A DNA stretch of 64,000 bases from Antedon bifida (taxonomy: Eukaryota; Echinodermata; Crinoidea; Comatulida; Antedonidae), in contig OY727096.1 in assembly GCA_963402885.1 (NCBI GenBank), positions 8,007,501 through 8,071,500 on the forward strand, given 5' to 3'. Made by a program: the position numbers and the translations under genes. Of the stretch, positions 45,507-56,564 are shown one piece after another. The notes under the pieces were generated by a model. It had not been told where the DNA came from. It saw only the letters and a program-made list of their open reading frames with translations, and made no database searches. The stretch's first letter is position 1. Every line of letters starts with the position of its first letter.

Positions 45507-47225
45507 GTGAACAAAGAAGTGATGATGATGTCTTTGCATATTATCTGTCTGATAGTTTTCACCTTGTTACTTGTCAGATACAATATTGCAGAAAAAAGTT
45601 CTCTAGAGTTTTCACACTTTTTATCCTACAAGTTTGAATCACAGGAGGAGCATTCTGTGACAATTGTAGAATCAAATGCAACCTACCAGCTTCCACTGAC
45701 AGCAGAAGATAAGGAACTGAAAATAATCCCATGCCAGCTATTCATATCTTTAAATGAAGAACAAGATAAAGGAATATACACATGCCAAGGCGATAACCAC
45801 AGATACTATCTGAAACCATCACAAAATCTAGAGACTGCATATCTACAACCTGACGAATGCATAATGACTTGTGAATTACCAAACATTATTGAAAAAGAAG
45901 AAGTAACATTTCCTTGTGAAATCAAGAAGATGAATTCAAGTGAAATCACAGTTGGATGGATCCAAAGGCATCACCACAGCGTACAAATCTACAGTGAACC
46001 AACATTTGATATAACTTTAAGAGGTTTTTATTTTGAAGAAGGTATATTCTTTTATTGTATAAAATATACTACCGGTTATGATGTCTGCTGTACATTAACT
46101 TTAAAGGTCATGCCAAAGTTAATAGTAAACATCACATCTTTACATAGCACAGATGAATTCTTTGGATACTACTGTTTTGAATGTCATGTGACAGGTGGAT
46201 CCAACAAAACAGTTTATAACTGGAGAGTAAATGAAATAAGCTGGGGTGATGATGATAATAGTGAAACAAATAAAAAATGTTTTAATGAATTGTCAGCTGG
46301 TGAATATACTGTCAGATGTCTGGTGAGTACTGATGCTCAGAGTGTCTCAGGTGAGATGAAATTCAGTGTAATACATATCAAACAATTGTCAAAGACAACC
46401 AAAGATGGTGAAGAAGATGATGATGAGAATGAACGCAAGGAAGATGACAATGACAAGTTTTATTTCAAAATATACATAATAACTATAGCAACCACAATTA
46501 TAATATTACTATGTGTGGTTTTACTTTACTTATGGAAAAAAAACAAAGGTATTCAACTCCCTCCTGAACAGCAAAGAAATGATGCAAATGTTCAGGGCAT
46601 TTCTGGAGGTTCACAGACCATGGCAGACGATAACATATATCATACAATTAATGATATATCATATGCTGCTGAGAATGACATTGTCAATACAAATGCAGAA
46701 ACTAACGATGGAGAAAATGAAAAAGATGGAAACAGAGAAGAGGGCAACAGACAAGGTGACAACCGACGAGAAGGCAATGGAGAAAATGGCAACAGAGAAG
46801 ATGGGAACAGACAAGGTGACAACACACAAGATGGCAATGGAGAAAATGGCAACAGAGAAGATGGAAATAGAGAAGAAGGAAACATAAAAGAAAGCTATAG
46901 AGAAGAAGGCAACATAGATAATGACAACATAGAAGTTGGCAAAATAGAAGATGGCAACATAGAAGATGGCAACAGACAAGATGGCAACATAGAAGATGGA
47001 AAAAGAGAAGATGGCAACATAGAAGATGGTAAAAGAGAAGATGGCAACATAGAAGATGGTAAAAGAGAAGATGGCAACATAGAAGATGGTAACAGAGAAG
47101 ATGGCAACATAGAAGATGGTAAAAGAGAAGATGGTTACAGAGAAGATGGTAACAGAGAAGATGGTAACAGAGAGGATTGCAACATAAATACTGAAGCACC
47201 TCACTATTTTGTTCTTGAGTTATAA
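45507..47225 (+). CDS. Ig-like type I membrane receptor 2, pentapeptide-repeat tail
   Basis: 572 residues, single exon. The start is ambiguous: Met 1 or Met 6-8, the latter aligning with MMSFL of receptors 3 and 5. A signal peptide ends near NIAEKS. Three Ig-like regions are marked by DKGIYTCQ (Cys 93), then Cys 137, VGWIQR (Trp 151) and EGIFFYC (Cys 184), then YCFECHVTGG, Trp 239 and GEYTVRC (Cys 271). An acidic stalk (EEDDDENERKEDDND) precedes the helix at about 321-343. The tail has NIYHTI and a long repeat (about residues 402-560) of the pentapeptide [E/Q]DG[N/K][R/I], ending NTEAPHYFVLEL. The repeat is highly charged, has no hydrophobic residues apart from Ile, and is probably disordered. 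The 3' two-thirds of the gene and its downstream flank are duplicated at 53516. Function unknown; receptor inferred. Confidence 0.88.
   Translation: MNKEVMMMSLHIICLIVFTLLLVRYNIAEKSSLEFSHFLSYKFESQEEHSVTIVESNATYQLPLTAEDKELKIIPCQLFISLNEEQDKGIYTCQGDNHRYYLKPSQNLETAYLQPDECIMTCELPNIIEKEEVTFPCEIKKMNSSEITVGWIQRHHHSVQIYSEPTFDITLRGFYFEEGIFFYCIKYTTGYDVCCTLTLKVMPKLIVNITSLHSTDEFFGYYCFECHVTGGSNKTVYNWRVNEISWGDDDNSETNKKCFNELSAGEYTVRCLVSTDAQSVSGEMKFSVIHIKQLSKTTKDGEEDDDENERKEDDNDKFYFKIYIITIATTIIILLCVVLLYLWKKNKGIQLPPEQQRNDANVQGISGGSQTMADDNIYHTINDISYAAENDIVNTNAETNDGENEKDGNREEGNRQGDNRREGNGENGNREDGNRQGDNTQDGNGENGNREDGNREEGNIKESYREEGNIDNDNIEVGKIEDGNIEDGNRQDGNIEDGKREDGNIEDGKREDGNIEDGKREDGNIEDGNREDGNIEDGKREDGYREDGNREDGNREDCNINTEAPHYFVLEL
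46725..47180 (+). repeat. 15-bp coding minisatellite in receptor 2 tail
   Basis: The unit GAAGATGGCAACATA and variants (GAAGATGGTAAAAGA) run about 30 times, often as an alternating 30-bp pair EDGNI-EDGKR. Other frames and the reverse strand stay open by composition, which produces spurious long ORFs. Confidence 0.92.
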
Positions 47226-50200
47226 ATTAAATTATTTTATAATAAATACTGTCAAAATGTTTCATACTATTATTTATGTTTGATTTGATTTGATTAGTTT
47301 TATGTACAGTATATCTTGAACTGTATCATTATTTAGAAAAACATTTTGCTTTTAAATGTATAGAAGAAAAGCATGCATATTTTTTATACAATAGTTTTGT
47401 TATAATTAACAACATTTTTGGAGAACAACTTTGAATACAGTAATAATTACTGTATAAAAGTATGTGCCAGAAAAAGAATGTCGGAAAACTACATTATTGT
47501 AGGTTGAATGAAAGCTTACTTTCCCAATAACAAAGTTATCGGAAAAATTAATGAAGACTTTATTTTAATTTACGTGTTTAAATTCGTGTTTGATATTCTT
47601 GAATAAAAATACAATTACAAATAATATATATTTTGTTATCTGAATTATTTATATTATGCATCATAGACACTCTGTAGTTGTATATAAAAAAATCATCTCA
47701 CAGTGATAATCATTTTTTTTAAAACAGAGATCATTCAGGTACATCCGATAAATTGATTAAGTTAAGCTAAGTTATGGCAATGTAATATAATTATAAAAAA
47801 TATGTACTATTTATATTGTATATATATATATCTTGACTTTGCATGGATGTGGGTGGGAAAATAAATGTATTTAAGTTTCAATTTTGTTTTCTATGTTTGT
47901 TGTGTTTGTATTGCTTTGTACATTGTTTTTACAGGTTTTTCATTGTACGCCCATCATTTTAACTTTGCGATATTTAAACAGTGACAGCTTTATTTCAATA
48001 ATTGATTATAAGCTGTTGTTAATTATTGTGATATTTTTCTTTTAATTAACTAATTTGAATGTTACTAATTTTCAGTTTATTAATACAGCAACATAGCATT
48101 AATATGTATAAGTTGTTGAGTATTTATAATATAGAAATGTTGAGAATAATAATTATACTAATAATATTAATTATTTTGTACTTTAAATTTTATGTAAATG
48201 ATATCTGAGTTTGCTTCAGTTTCGATGTTTACCTACTGTATTTGCAATTGTAATAATTCAAACATTTACAAATAAAGTAATACATACTGTAAATTGCTGA
48301 TTATAATAATTTGAGAATAGTAATTAATACTAATGTAAAATAGTAAAATATAATTATAATGTGGGTTTTGCCTTAAGATGCTTGGACAGGTTAATAATTG
48401 GCACAGTGGGCAAAACATCTTTCGCATTCTAGAGGGCAGTATGAAATGCTGCAATATTATAAATAATTTGCATTATACTACAACAAATCACTTATATTTG
48501 CAAAGAAATGTCAATAAAAAAAAATTTGTCAATTTGTGTGCAATTAAATTAAACTGTTTATATGGTTGAGTGTGTTTATAGCTTTTATTAGATAGCCAAT
48601 GTATAGTAAATATGTGAACGTGATTAGTCGAAACTGCATCACATGACTACCGTTGCGAGGACCATAAATCGTATATGTCGAGTATGATGATATTGACTGA
48701 GTAATTTTCGCATGATTATCGTGTCCTGGTCATTAAACATACAAAACCCAGCAAATTCTCGAGGAGTTTAATATTGACTGTGTAATTTGCGTGTGGCAAA
48801 TAACGTTTGCACCCTCATTTTGTTATTCACCCTCTATAGATGTGACAAAAGACCATTTGTGATTAGTCAATACTCACAGGAGGTATGCATAGCATGCTGA
48901 ACATCTGCTCAAAGAAGATGAATTATTATTATTAATAATTAATTCGGCCTACTAGCATTATTAGTAATATATCATTATTAGTGTAGGATTATTGATGGAT
49001 TTCTTTTGGAATTCTTGGAAGACTATAATGGTATGACTTAGACTACCAGATGATACCTAAAACCAACAAGGAAGGAAACCAAAATAAACAAGAAATATTT
49101 CTTACAAAAAACGCTGCTTGCTTATTGACACAACAGTTTTAAAGATATATTGCCCCTCTGAAAAATATTTTTTATTTCAAATTTGTTTTTGAATGTGTCA
49201 TTTTATTGTCACATAATAGTTATTTTACTTGAAAAAAATGTAATTAAAAGCAAAAAATACTTCAATTGTCTGTCAGACAATGGTTTTTGAGTTATAATTA
49301 AATGTTTCTTTTCTCTTTTTATAATGTGAATTTTGTTACAGAAGTGAATAACTTTGATATGAAACACAGACTCAATTTAGTTTATTTTATTGCTAAGGTC
49401 AAGTCTGGGGGTCACTTCATCAGGCCTAGATACTTCAAGTGTAAAGTATCCTATTACAAACAAAAACTTTCATGGACTGTTTTGATAATAATTCAATGAT
49501 TATCTGACAGTGAATTACAGTATTATATAATGTCATGGGACTCATAAATACCAGAAATGCTTTGGGATTTGTCATTCAACTATTAGACTCTTTTCCCAGA
49601 CGTTTTTTGGATCCAGCAGCTGGTAGTTATAAATTATAGTCGAGAATCCTTTTTCGCAAAAATGTCAGTGTCTACTACTACTCTACTACTAGTACTGCTG
49701 CTTGCTTTCATCTAATAAATGAGTCATATCTTGTGACGTAGCGGGCTAGAGCAGCAGCGTGAAAACCACCAGGAAGACGAAAAAATAACTGGATGACACA
49801 AATAAAAATATAAAAAAATGTAGATTTATGTACACAATAACAAACCATCCCACCCTACACAGAAACAAATGAAAACAAATCATAAACGTAATATCCGAGT
49901 GCCGGAAAACGTTAATCATAGAGAAGAAATATATGTATATCAAATACTTGGATATTTCATTTTGTATTGACAACCATTTTTAATAAATCAATGCATGTGA
50001 TGTGATCAAATGCAAGGATTACTATGTTTTACCAATGTTTTACCCGTATTAAACTTCATATTGCTGCAGTAATTATTTCTGTCTTTGAATATTATAAACC
50101 ACATTTTAAGACATGCTGCTGATTAGTTCCTGTTTACAAAACCTTACATGTTTTGCAATCTGTTTTTGTTTTATTTCCTTATTGCAAAACATTTACACTA

Positions 50201-50275
50201 TCTACCACAGTTTAGAGCAGAAAGGAATATCTACAGCTGATCTACAGTAGATCTACAGTACACACAAAAGTACAA
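47226..50275. other. Spacer between Ig receptors 2 and 3
   Basis: Non-coding and collinear with 54845-58368. Includes a TATATATA tract near 47820, a block GGATGTGGGTGGGAAAATAA with (A)n-rich tail at 47845-47885 that recurs near receptor 5's 3' flank (60905), and a repeat GTGAACGTGATTAGTCGAAA (48613). A single copy of the 20-bp unit that is expanded in copy B lies at 49021-49040. Confidence 0.65.
50173..50188 (+). promoter_or_regulatory. Conserved upstream element of receptor 3
   Basis: ATTTCCTTATTGCAAA, 88 bp before the ATG. It is identical upstream of receptors 5 and 6. TTCC (ETS/STAT-like) next to TTGCAAA (C/EBP-like) could be a composite site. A downstream GGAATATCTACAG block is also shared. 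Confidence 0.5.
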
Positions 50276-51463
50276 ATGATGTCATTCCTTAATGTCATAC
50301 CTCTAGTGGTCATCAGTTTGTTACTCTTCAGATACAATATCGCAGAAGAAAGTTTTGTACAGTATCCATATTATTTTAAATATGGAAAACATGGGGAGCA
50401 TTCTGTGACAATCGTAAAATCAAGTGAAACATACCAGCTTTCACTGACAGAAGTAAAAGAAGGTAAGGAACTGAAGTTGAAAACAGTCACATGTCAGCTG
50501 TTGATATCTTTCAATAAACAACAAGATGAGGGTATTCACACATGCCAAGATGATGATGACAGACACTATCTGGTTCCTTCACAAAACTTAGATAAGAAGG
50601 ATGTGAGCAATAATGATGAATGCATATTAACTTGTGAATTACCAAACATTATTAAGGAAGAAGAAGTAACATTTTCTTGTGAAATCAAGAATGAACATAT
50701 GTGTCAAATTACAGTTGGATGGATCCAAAGGGATCGTCACCACAGCCTAGAGATATACAATAGAAGGGAGTTTGATATAACATTGAAAGGTTTTTATCCT
50801 GGAGAAGGTATATTCTTTTACTGTAATTATTTTACTTCATATTATTCTTATGTCTGCTACACATTAACTTTAGAGGTTAAACCTAAATTAATTGTAAACA
50901 TCAAACCTTTATGTACAGCTGATAAAGACTTTGGATTGTACTGCTTTAAATGTGAAGCTACGGGTGGTTCTGGCGAAAAAGTTTATTACTGGGAACTAGA
51001 TGGAGAAAAGTTGGTTAATTACAGCAATGAACAGTGCTTTAATGGCTTGCCCGCTGGTAATTACATTGTCAAGTGTCTGGTGAATACTGATGCTCAGATT
51101 GTCTTTGGTGAAATAGAATTCAATGTACAAAATTATTTAACAACCAAGTCAATAAAAAAGGAAGATAGTCATGGCAAGTTTTATTATATAATATTCACAT
51201 TGGCTACAACAACTACAATACTACTATGTGTTGTAATTGTTTTACTTTACCTACAAAAAAGAAACAGACAAAGGTCAAAGTCAACAGATAATAAATCAAC
51301 AATTGCAAACCATGTTGAGGTCATTACAAATGGTTCAACTGAATATCAAGAACTTCAAATCAAGGAATCATTGGATGCTGAAGACTACCTGAAGCCTATG
51401 GACATATACATGCATTTAAAAATGGGTACACCACCCTCTCCCATAAGCGAGCAACAGAAATAA
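50276..51463 (+). CDS. Ig-like type I membrane receptor 3, short YxxL-containing tail
   Basis: 395 residues, single exon. Signal peptide about 1-24. Ig-like region 1 ends DEGIHTC (Cys 90). Region 2 has Cys 135, VGWIQR (Trp 149) and GEGIFFYC (Cys 183). Region 3 has YCFKCEATGGSG, Trp 239 and GNYIVKC (Cys 267). The membrane helix is about 303-326 with no charged residue. The 65-residue tail lacks the pentapeptide repeat and instead carries YQEL (357-360), YLKP (371-374) and YMHL (378-381). Two YxxL motifs 17 residues apart are reminiscent of ITAM or hemITAM signalling but exceed the usual 6-12 spacing. The ectodomain and helix are almost the same as receptor 5, but after KRN the tails are unrelated. 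The upstream ATTTCCTTATTGCAAA is present. A role in tyrosine-kinase signalling is inference. Confidence 0.88.
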   Translation: MMSFLNVIPLVVISLLLFRYNIAEESFVQYPYYFKYGKHGEHSVTIVKSSETYQLSLTEVKEGKELKLKTVTCQLLISFNKQQDEGIHTCQDDDDRHYLVPSQNLDKKDVSNNDECILTCELPNIIKEEEVTFSCEIKNEHMCQITVGWIQRDRHHSLEIYNRREFDITLKGFYPGEGIFFYCNYFTSYYSYVCYTLTLEVKPKLIVNIKPLCTADKDFGLYCFKCEATGGSGEKVYYWELDGEKLVNYSNEQCFNGLPAGNYIVKCLVNTDAQIVFGEIEFNVQNYLTTKSIKKEDSHGKFYYIIFTLATTTTILLCVVIVLLYLQKRNRQRSKSTDNKSTIANHVEVITNGSTEYQELQIKESLDAEDYLKPMDIYMHLKMGTPPSPISEQQK

Positions 51464-51705
51464 GAATTGCATTATTAAATTATATTAACAATATAACAAA
51501 TCAAATCTTTATCTTGATTATTGTAACTGTGCAAATACAAAGATACGATGATGGTACAGTACAAACATCTTGTTTATTATTCCTCAAGCTCCTTCCTATA
51601 CAACCAATAAAAATATCAAATTTCTTTATGTGTATAATGTTTTGTATAGCTAATAAAAAAAAAACAATAATCAATTATTAATATTTAATTCATAGCTTAT
51701 GTTGA

Positions 51706-53050
51706 GAACAATACCTTATTACCGGCGTACCAATCTGCCTATCGGAAAGGTTTTAGCACAGAGACGGCTTTGGTTAAGTTAACCAATGACGTACTCTGGA
51801 ATATGGAGTTGCAAAGGGTGACTGCGCTGGTATGTATAGACTTGTCAGCCGCCTTCGACACAGTGGACCACGAAGTACTCCTCAACGTTTTGCATAACAA
51901 ATTCGGAGTGGCCAATGCGGCATTGAACTGGTTTGATACTTACCTTCGTCCTCGATTTGCCAACGTAACAATCGGCGAAACTAACTCGGAGACAGCCAAT
52001 TTGTCCTTCTCTGTACCTCAGGGTAGTATATGCGGTCCAGTTCTATACACCATATATGCCAGCACTTTACAAGATCACATCAGTAAGTTTGATATTTCTG
52101 TGATGGGATATGCCGATGATCACTCAGTGTATGATTCATTTAATCCAAATTCTAGTTCTAGTATGGTAAATACAATCACCAAATTACAAGAGTGCCTCAT
52201 ATCCATCAACGACTGGATGAAGTCCAACAGACTAAAAATGAACAGTGAAAAAACAGAGTTCATACTATTGGGAAGCAGAGCTCAACTCCTGAAATGCGAG
52301 AAAGATCATATCATCGTATGTCAGGACAGAATACCACGTGGTTCATCTGTAAAATACCTTGGTGTTAATATCGACGACCAGCTATCTTTCAAGAACCATA
52401 TACGCGATAAATGCAGAACGATAGCTGTTAATTTATACTATATTCGTCAAATTCGCAAATTTCTCTCCAAGGACCTTTGCCAACAACTAGTTCAATCGCT
52501 CGTGCTGTCACATATTGATTACGCCAATGCATTGTATTATGGTCTACCTGCTAATACCCTTGCTCCAATGAAGAGGTTACTGCACCAAGCTGCGAAAATA
52601 ATTGTCAGGAAAGGTCGGTATGACAGTGCAACTAACGCCATGCGATCCTTGCACTGGCTTCCGATGTCTCATAGATGTCAATTCAAAATAGCGTGTCTTG
52701 TATGGCGTTCGCTTAAAGGTTCCGCTCCAAGTTACCTGAGAGATATTCTTACTGTGCGGAATGTTTCTCGCAGTACTCGTTCAAGCACCAGCAATTATAA
52801 CCTGACAATCCCACGAACTAAACGAAAGACATTTGCTGACCGTTCGTTCGCCGTAGCAGGACCCAAAATTTGGAACAGTTTACCAAGTCACATTAAACAC
52901 TTAGACGACTATAATCAGTTTAAAAAACATTTAAAAGCACTATATTTCAAACAATGTTACGATACTAATTGATGTGAAGCGCCGCTGATTATAATTAAAT
53001 GTTGTATAAATGTGCGCTATACAAGTAATAATAATAATAATAATAATAAT
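51706..53050 (+). mobile_element. CR1/L2-type LINE, 5'-truncated, reverse transcriptase largely intact
   Basis: The open frame runs from about 51706 (LLPAYQSAYRKGFSTETAL) to a TGA at 52972. Motifs in order are DLSAAFDTVDHEVL, SVPQGSICGPVLY, the catalytic GYADDHS, MNSEKTEFILLG, VKYLGVNIDDQLSF, LHWLPMSHRCQFKIA and KIWNSLPSHIK. The endonuclease domain and ORF1 are missing, so it is a 5'-truncated insertion. The 3' end is GCGCTATACAAG then (TAA)n at about 53028-53050. An undamaged frame over 420 codons implies a recent insertion. It lies between receptor 3 and the duplicated pseudogene. Confidence 0.93.
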
Positions 53051-53440
53051 TTCATATGCAATGTTATCAATTTAACTAATTTGTTTTTTTAAGCTAAACA
53101 AAAATGATTAAATATTGATGTATAACAAAATATAATATTGGACTTTATTTACTGTAAATGTTGTATAGTATTAATAAAGTCAATTTTATTTTTTTTATTA
53201 AACTTTGTTTAATGAGGGTGACTCAAAACAGCCAGGGCTACCATGCATCAGGCCCTCAACACTTAAAAAACGGGAACAAAAACAAATACAAAAAGACGAG
53301 AAAAAGGAAAACAAAAGGAGTTGAGTGTCATTCATTAATAATAATATATAAAAGTATGTCTTTGTTTGTGATGTCTTCCTACCCCATTCGCATTGTTCAT
53401 TCTGCGACACTTTAAAATACTTTGCAATAAAAGTGTTTCC

Positions 53441-53515
53441 CATTCCCTACGTTTTTTAGATCAAATTCAAGGTCGCAAACTGCATTTAATGTAAAAACAA
53501 ATACTATATGGTCCT
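53441..53515. mobile_element. Left end of the CATTCCCTAC transposon, cut at the duplication junction
   Basis: CCCATTCCCTACGTTTTTTA and the next bases to TACTATATGGTCCTAT match 34541-34619. At 53516 the sequence switches without a gap to receptor-2 coding sequence. Confidence 0.8.
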
Positions 53516-54844
53516 ATCCAAAGGCATCACCACAGCGTACAAATCTACAGTGAACCAACATTTGATATAACTTTAAGAGGTTTTTATTTTGAAGAAGGTA
53601 TATTCTTTTATTGTATAAAATATACTGCCGGTTATGATGTCTGCTGTACATTAACTTTAAAGGTCATGCCAAAGCTAATAGTAAACATCACATCTTTACA
53701 TAGCACAGATGAATTCTTTGGATACTACTGTTTTGAATGTCATGTGACAGGTGGATCCAACAAAACAGTTTATAACTGGAGAGTAAATGAAATAAGCTGG
53801 GGTGATGATGATAATAGTGAAACAAATAAAAAATGTTTTAATGAATTGTCAGCTGGTGAATATACTGTCAGATGTCTGGTGAGTACTGATGCTCAGAGTG
53901 TCTCAGGTGAGATGAAATTCAGTGTAAGACATATCAAACAATTGTCAAAGACAACCAAAGATGGTGAAGAAGATGATGATGAGAATGAACGCAAGGAAGA
54001 TGACAATGACAAGTTTTATTTCAAAATATACATAATAACTATAGCAACCCCAATTATAATATTACTATGTGTGGTTTTACTTTACTTATGGAAAAAAAAC
54101 AAAGGTATTCAACTCCCTCCTGAACAGCAAAGAAATGATGCAAATGTTCAGGGCATTTCTGGAGGTTCACAGACCATGGCAGACGATAACATATATCATA
54201 CAATTAATGATATATCATATGCTGCTGAGAATGACATTGTCAATACAAATGCAGAAACTAACGATGGAGAAAATGAAAAAGATGGAAACAGAGAAGAGGG
54301 CAACAGACAAGGTGACAACCGACGAGAAGGCAATGGAGAAAATGGCAACAGAGAAGATGGCAATGGAGAAAATGGCAACAGAGAAGATGGCAACAGACAA
54401 GTTGACAACACTCAAGATGGCAATGGAGAAAATGGCAACAGAGAAGATGGAAATAGAGAAGAAGGAAACATAAAAGAAAGCTATAGAGAAGAATGCAACA
54501 TAGATAATGACAACATAGAAGTTGGCAAAATAGAAGATGGCAATATAGAAGATGGCAACAGACAAGATGGCAACATAGAAGATGGAAAAAGAGAAGATGG
54601 CAACATAGAAGATGGTAAAAGAGAAGATGGCAACATAGAAGATGGTAAAAGAGAAGATGGCAACATAGAAGATGGTAACAGAGAAGATGGTAACAGAGAA
54701 GATGGCAACATAGAAGATGGTAACAGAGAAGATGGTAACAGAGAAGATGGTAACAGAGAAGATGGCAACATAAATACTGAAGCACCTCACTATTTTGTTA
54801 TAATATATACTGTCAAAATGTTTCATACTATTATTTATATTTGA
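53516..54844 (+). pseudogene. Ig receptor 4: 5'-truncated, stop-shifted copy of receptor 2
   Basis: Begins in the middle of Ig-like region 2 (IQRHHHS) directly after transposon sequence. Signal peptide, region 1 and half of region 2 are missing and no upstream in-frame ATG exists. From there it matches receptor 2 nearly codon for codon (a His-flanking Ile-to-Arg, a Thr-to-Pro in the membrane helix). The pentapeptide tail differs in repeat number, with an added GENGNREDGN-type block and one less EDGKR pair. At the end a deletion of roughly 28 bp removes the original stop after HYFV, so the frame runs on for about 11 more residues to TGA at 54844. Without a start or signal peptide it is unlikely to make a surface protein. 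Confidence 0.9.
54270..54772 (+). repeat. 15-bp coding minisatellite in pseudogene 4
   Basis: Same unit as in receptor 2, with different copy number and order, so the array has slipped since duplication. Confidence 0.9.
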
Positions 54845-56564
54845 TTTGATTTGATTAGTTTTATGTACAGTATATCTTGAACTGTATCATTATTTAGAAA
54901 AACATTTTGCTTTTAAATGTATAGAAGAAAAGCATGCATATTTTTTATACAATAGTTTTGTTATAATTAACAACATTTTTGGAGAACAACTTTTAATACA
55001 GTAATAATTACTGTATAAAAGTATGTGCCAGAAAAAGAATGTCGGAATGAAAGCTTACTTTCCCAATAACAAAGTTATCGGAAAAATTAATGAAGACTTT
55101 ATTTTAATTTACGTGTTTAAATTCGTGTTTGATATTCTTGAATAAAAATACAATTACAAATAATATATATTTTGTTATCTGAACTATTTATATTATGCAT
55201 CATAGACACTCTGTAGTTGTATATAAAAAAATCATCTCACAGTGATAATCATTTTTTTTAAACAGAGATCATTCAGGTACATCCGATAAATTGATTAAGT
55301 TAAGCTAAGTTATGGCAATGTAATATAATTATAAAAAATATGTACTATTTATATTGTATATATATATATATATCTTGACTTTGCATGGATGTGGGTGGGA
55401 AAATAAATGTATTTAAGTTTCAATTTTGATTTCTATGTTTGTTGTGTTTGTATTGCTTTGTACATTGTTTTTACAGGTTTTCCATTGTACGCCCATCATT
55501 TTAACTTTGCGATATTTATACAGTGACAGCTTTATTTCAATAATTGATTATAAGTTGTTGTTAATTATTGTGATATTTGATCTAATTCTTTTCTTTTAAT
55601 TAACTAATTTGAATGTTACTAATTTTCAGTTTATTAATACAGCAACATAGCATTAATATGTATAAGTTGTTGAGTATTTATAATATAGAAATGTTGAGAA
55701 TAATAATTATACTAATAATATTAATTATTTTGTACTTTAAAATTTATGTAAATGATATCTGAGTTTGCTTCAGTTTCTATGTTTACCTACTGTATTTGCA
55801 ATTGTAATAATTCAAACATTTACAAATAAAGTAATACATACTGTAAATTGCTGATTATAATAATTTGAGAATAGTAATTAATACTAATGTAAAATAGTAA
55901 AATATAATTATAATGTGGGTTTTGCCTTAAGATGCTTGGACAGGTTAATAATTGGCACAGTGGGCAAAACATCTTTCGCATTCTAGAGGGCAGTATGAAA
56001 TGCTGCAATATTATAAATAATTTGCATTATACTACAACAAATCACTTATATTTGCAAAGAAATGTCAATAAAAAAAAATTTGTCAATTTGTGTGCAATTA
56101 AATTAAACTGTTTATATGGTTGAGTGTGTTTATAGCTTTTATTAGATAGCCTATGTATAGTAAATACGTGAACGTGATTAGTCGAAACTGCATCACATGA
56201 CTACCGTTGCGAGGATCATAAATCGTATATGTCGAGTATGATGATATTGACTGAGTAATTTTCGCATGATTATCGTGTCCTGGTCATTAAACATACAAAA
56301 CCCAGCAAATTCTCGAGGAGTTTAATATTGACTGTGTAATTTGCGTGTGGCAAATAACGTTTGCACCCTCATTTTGTTATTCACCCTCTATAGATGTGAC
56401 AAAAGACCATTTGTGATTAGTCAATACTCACAGGAGGTATGCATAGCATGCTGAACATCTGCTCAAAGAAGATGAATTATTATTATTAATAATTAATTCG
56501 GCCTACTAGCATTATTAGTAATTTATCATTATTAGTGTATGATTATTGATGGAAATTCTCGGAA

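Larger units (their letters stand above)
45960..51266 (+). repeat. Segmental duplication, copy A
   Basis: From ATCCAAAGGCATCACCACAG in receptor 2 to AAAAAGAAACA just after the membrane helix of receptor 3, it is collinear with 53516-59380. Most of the shared sequence looks nearly identical by eye, including non-coding spacers. Confidence 0.93.
51464..53515. other. Spacer between receptor 3 and pseudogene 4
   Basis: Mostly a truncated LINE (51706-53050). It is followed by about 390 bp of repeat-like sequence (53158-53440) and then the left end of a DNA transposon (53441-53515) that stops exactly at the duplication junction. Confidence 0.7.

Noticed and set aside
46513-46887. Second plus-strand frame over the helix and tail of receptor 2 (also 54069-54473)
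   Set aside because: Overlaps the real frame in another phase; its EKMATEKM repeats come from the same minisatellite.
46659-47204. Long antisense open frames over the receptor 2 tail (up to 181 residues), and the same over 54215-54826 and 59529-59825
   Set aside because: They are periodic shadows of the 15-bp repeat, which lacks stops in several frames. No start context, domain or promoter.
51330-51445. Calling receptor 3 a canonical ITAM receptor and receptors 2 and 5 ITIM receptors
   Set aside because: Spacing between YxxL motifs is outside the ITAM range and the residues before the tyrosines do not fit the ITIM consensus. Only 'ITAM-like' is justified.
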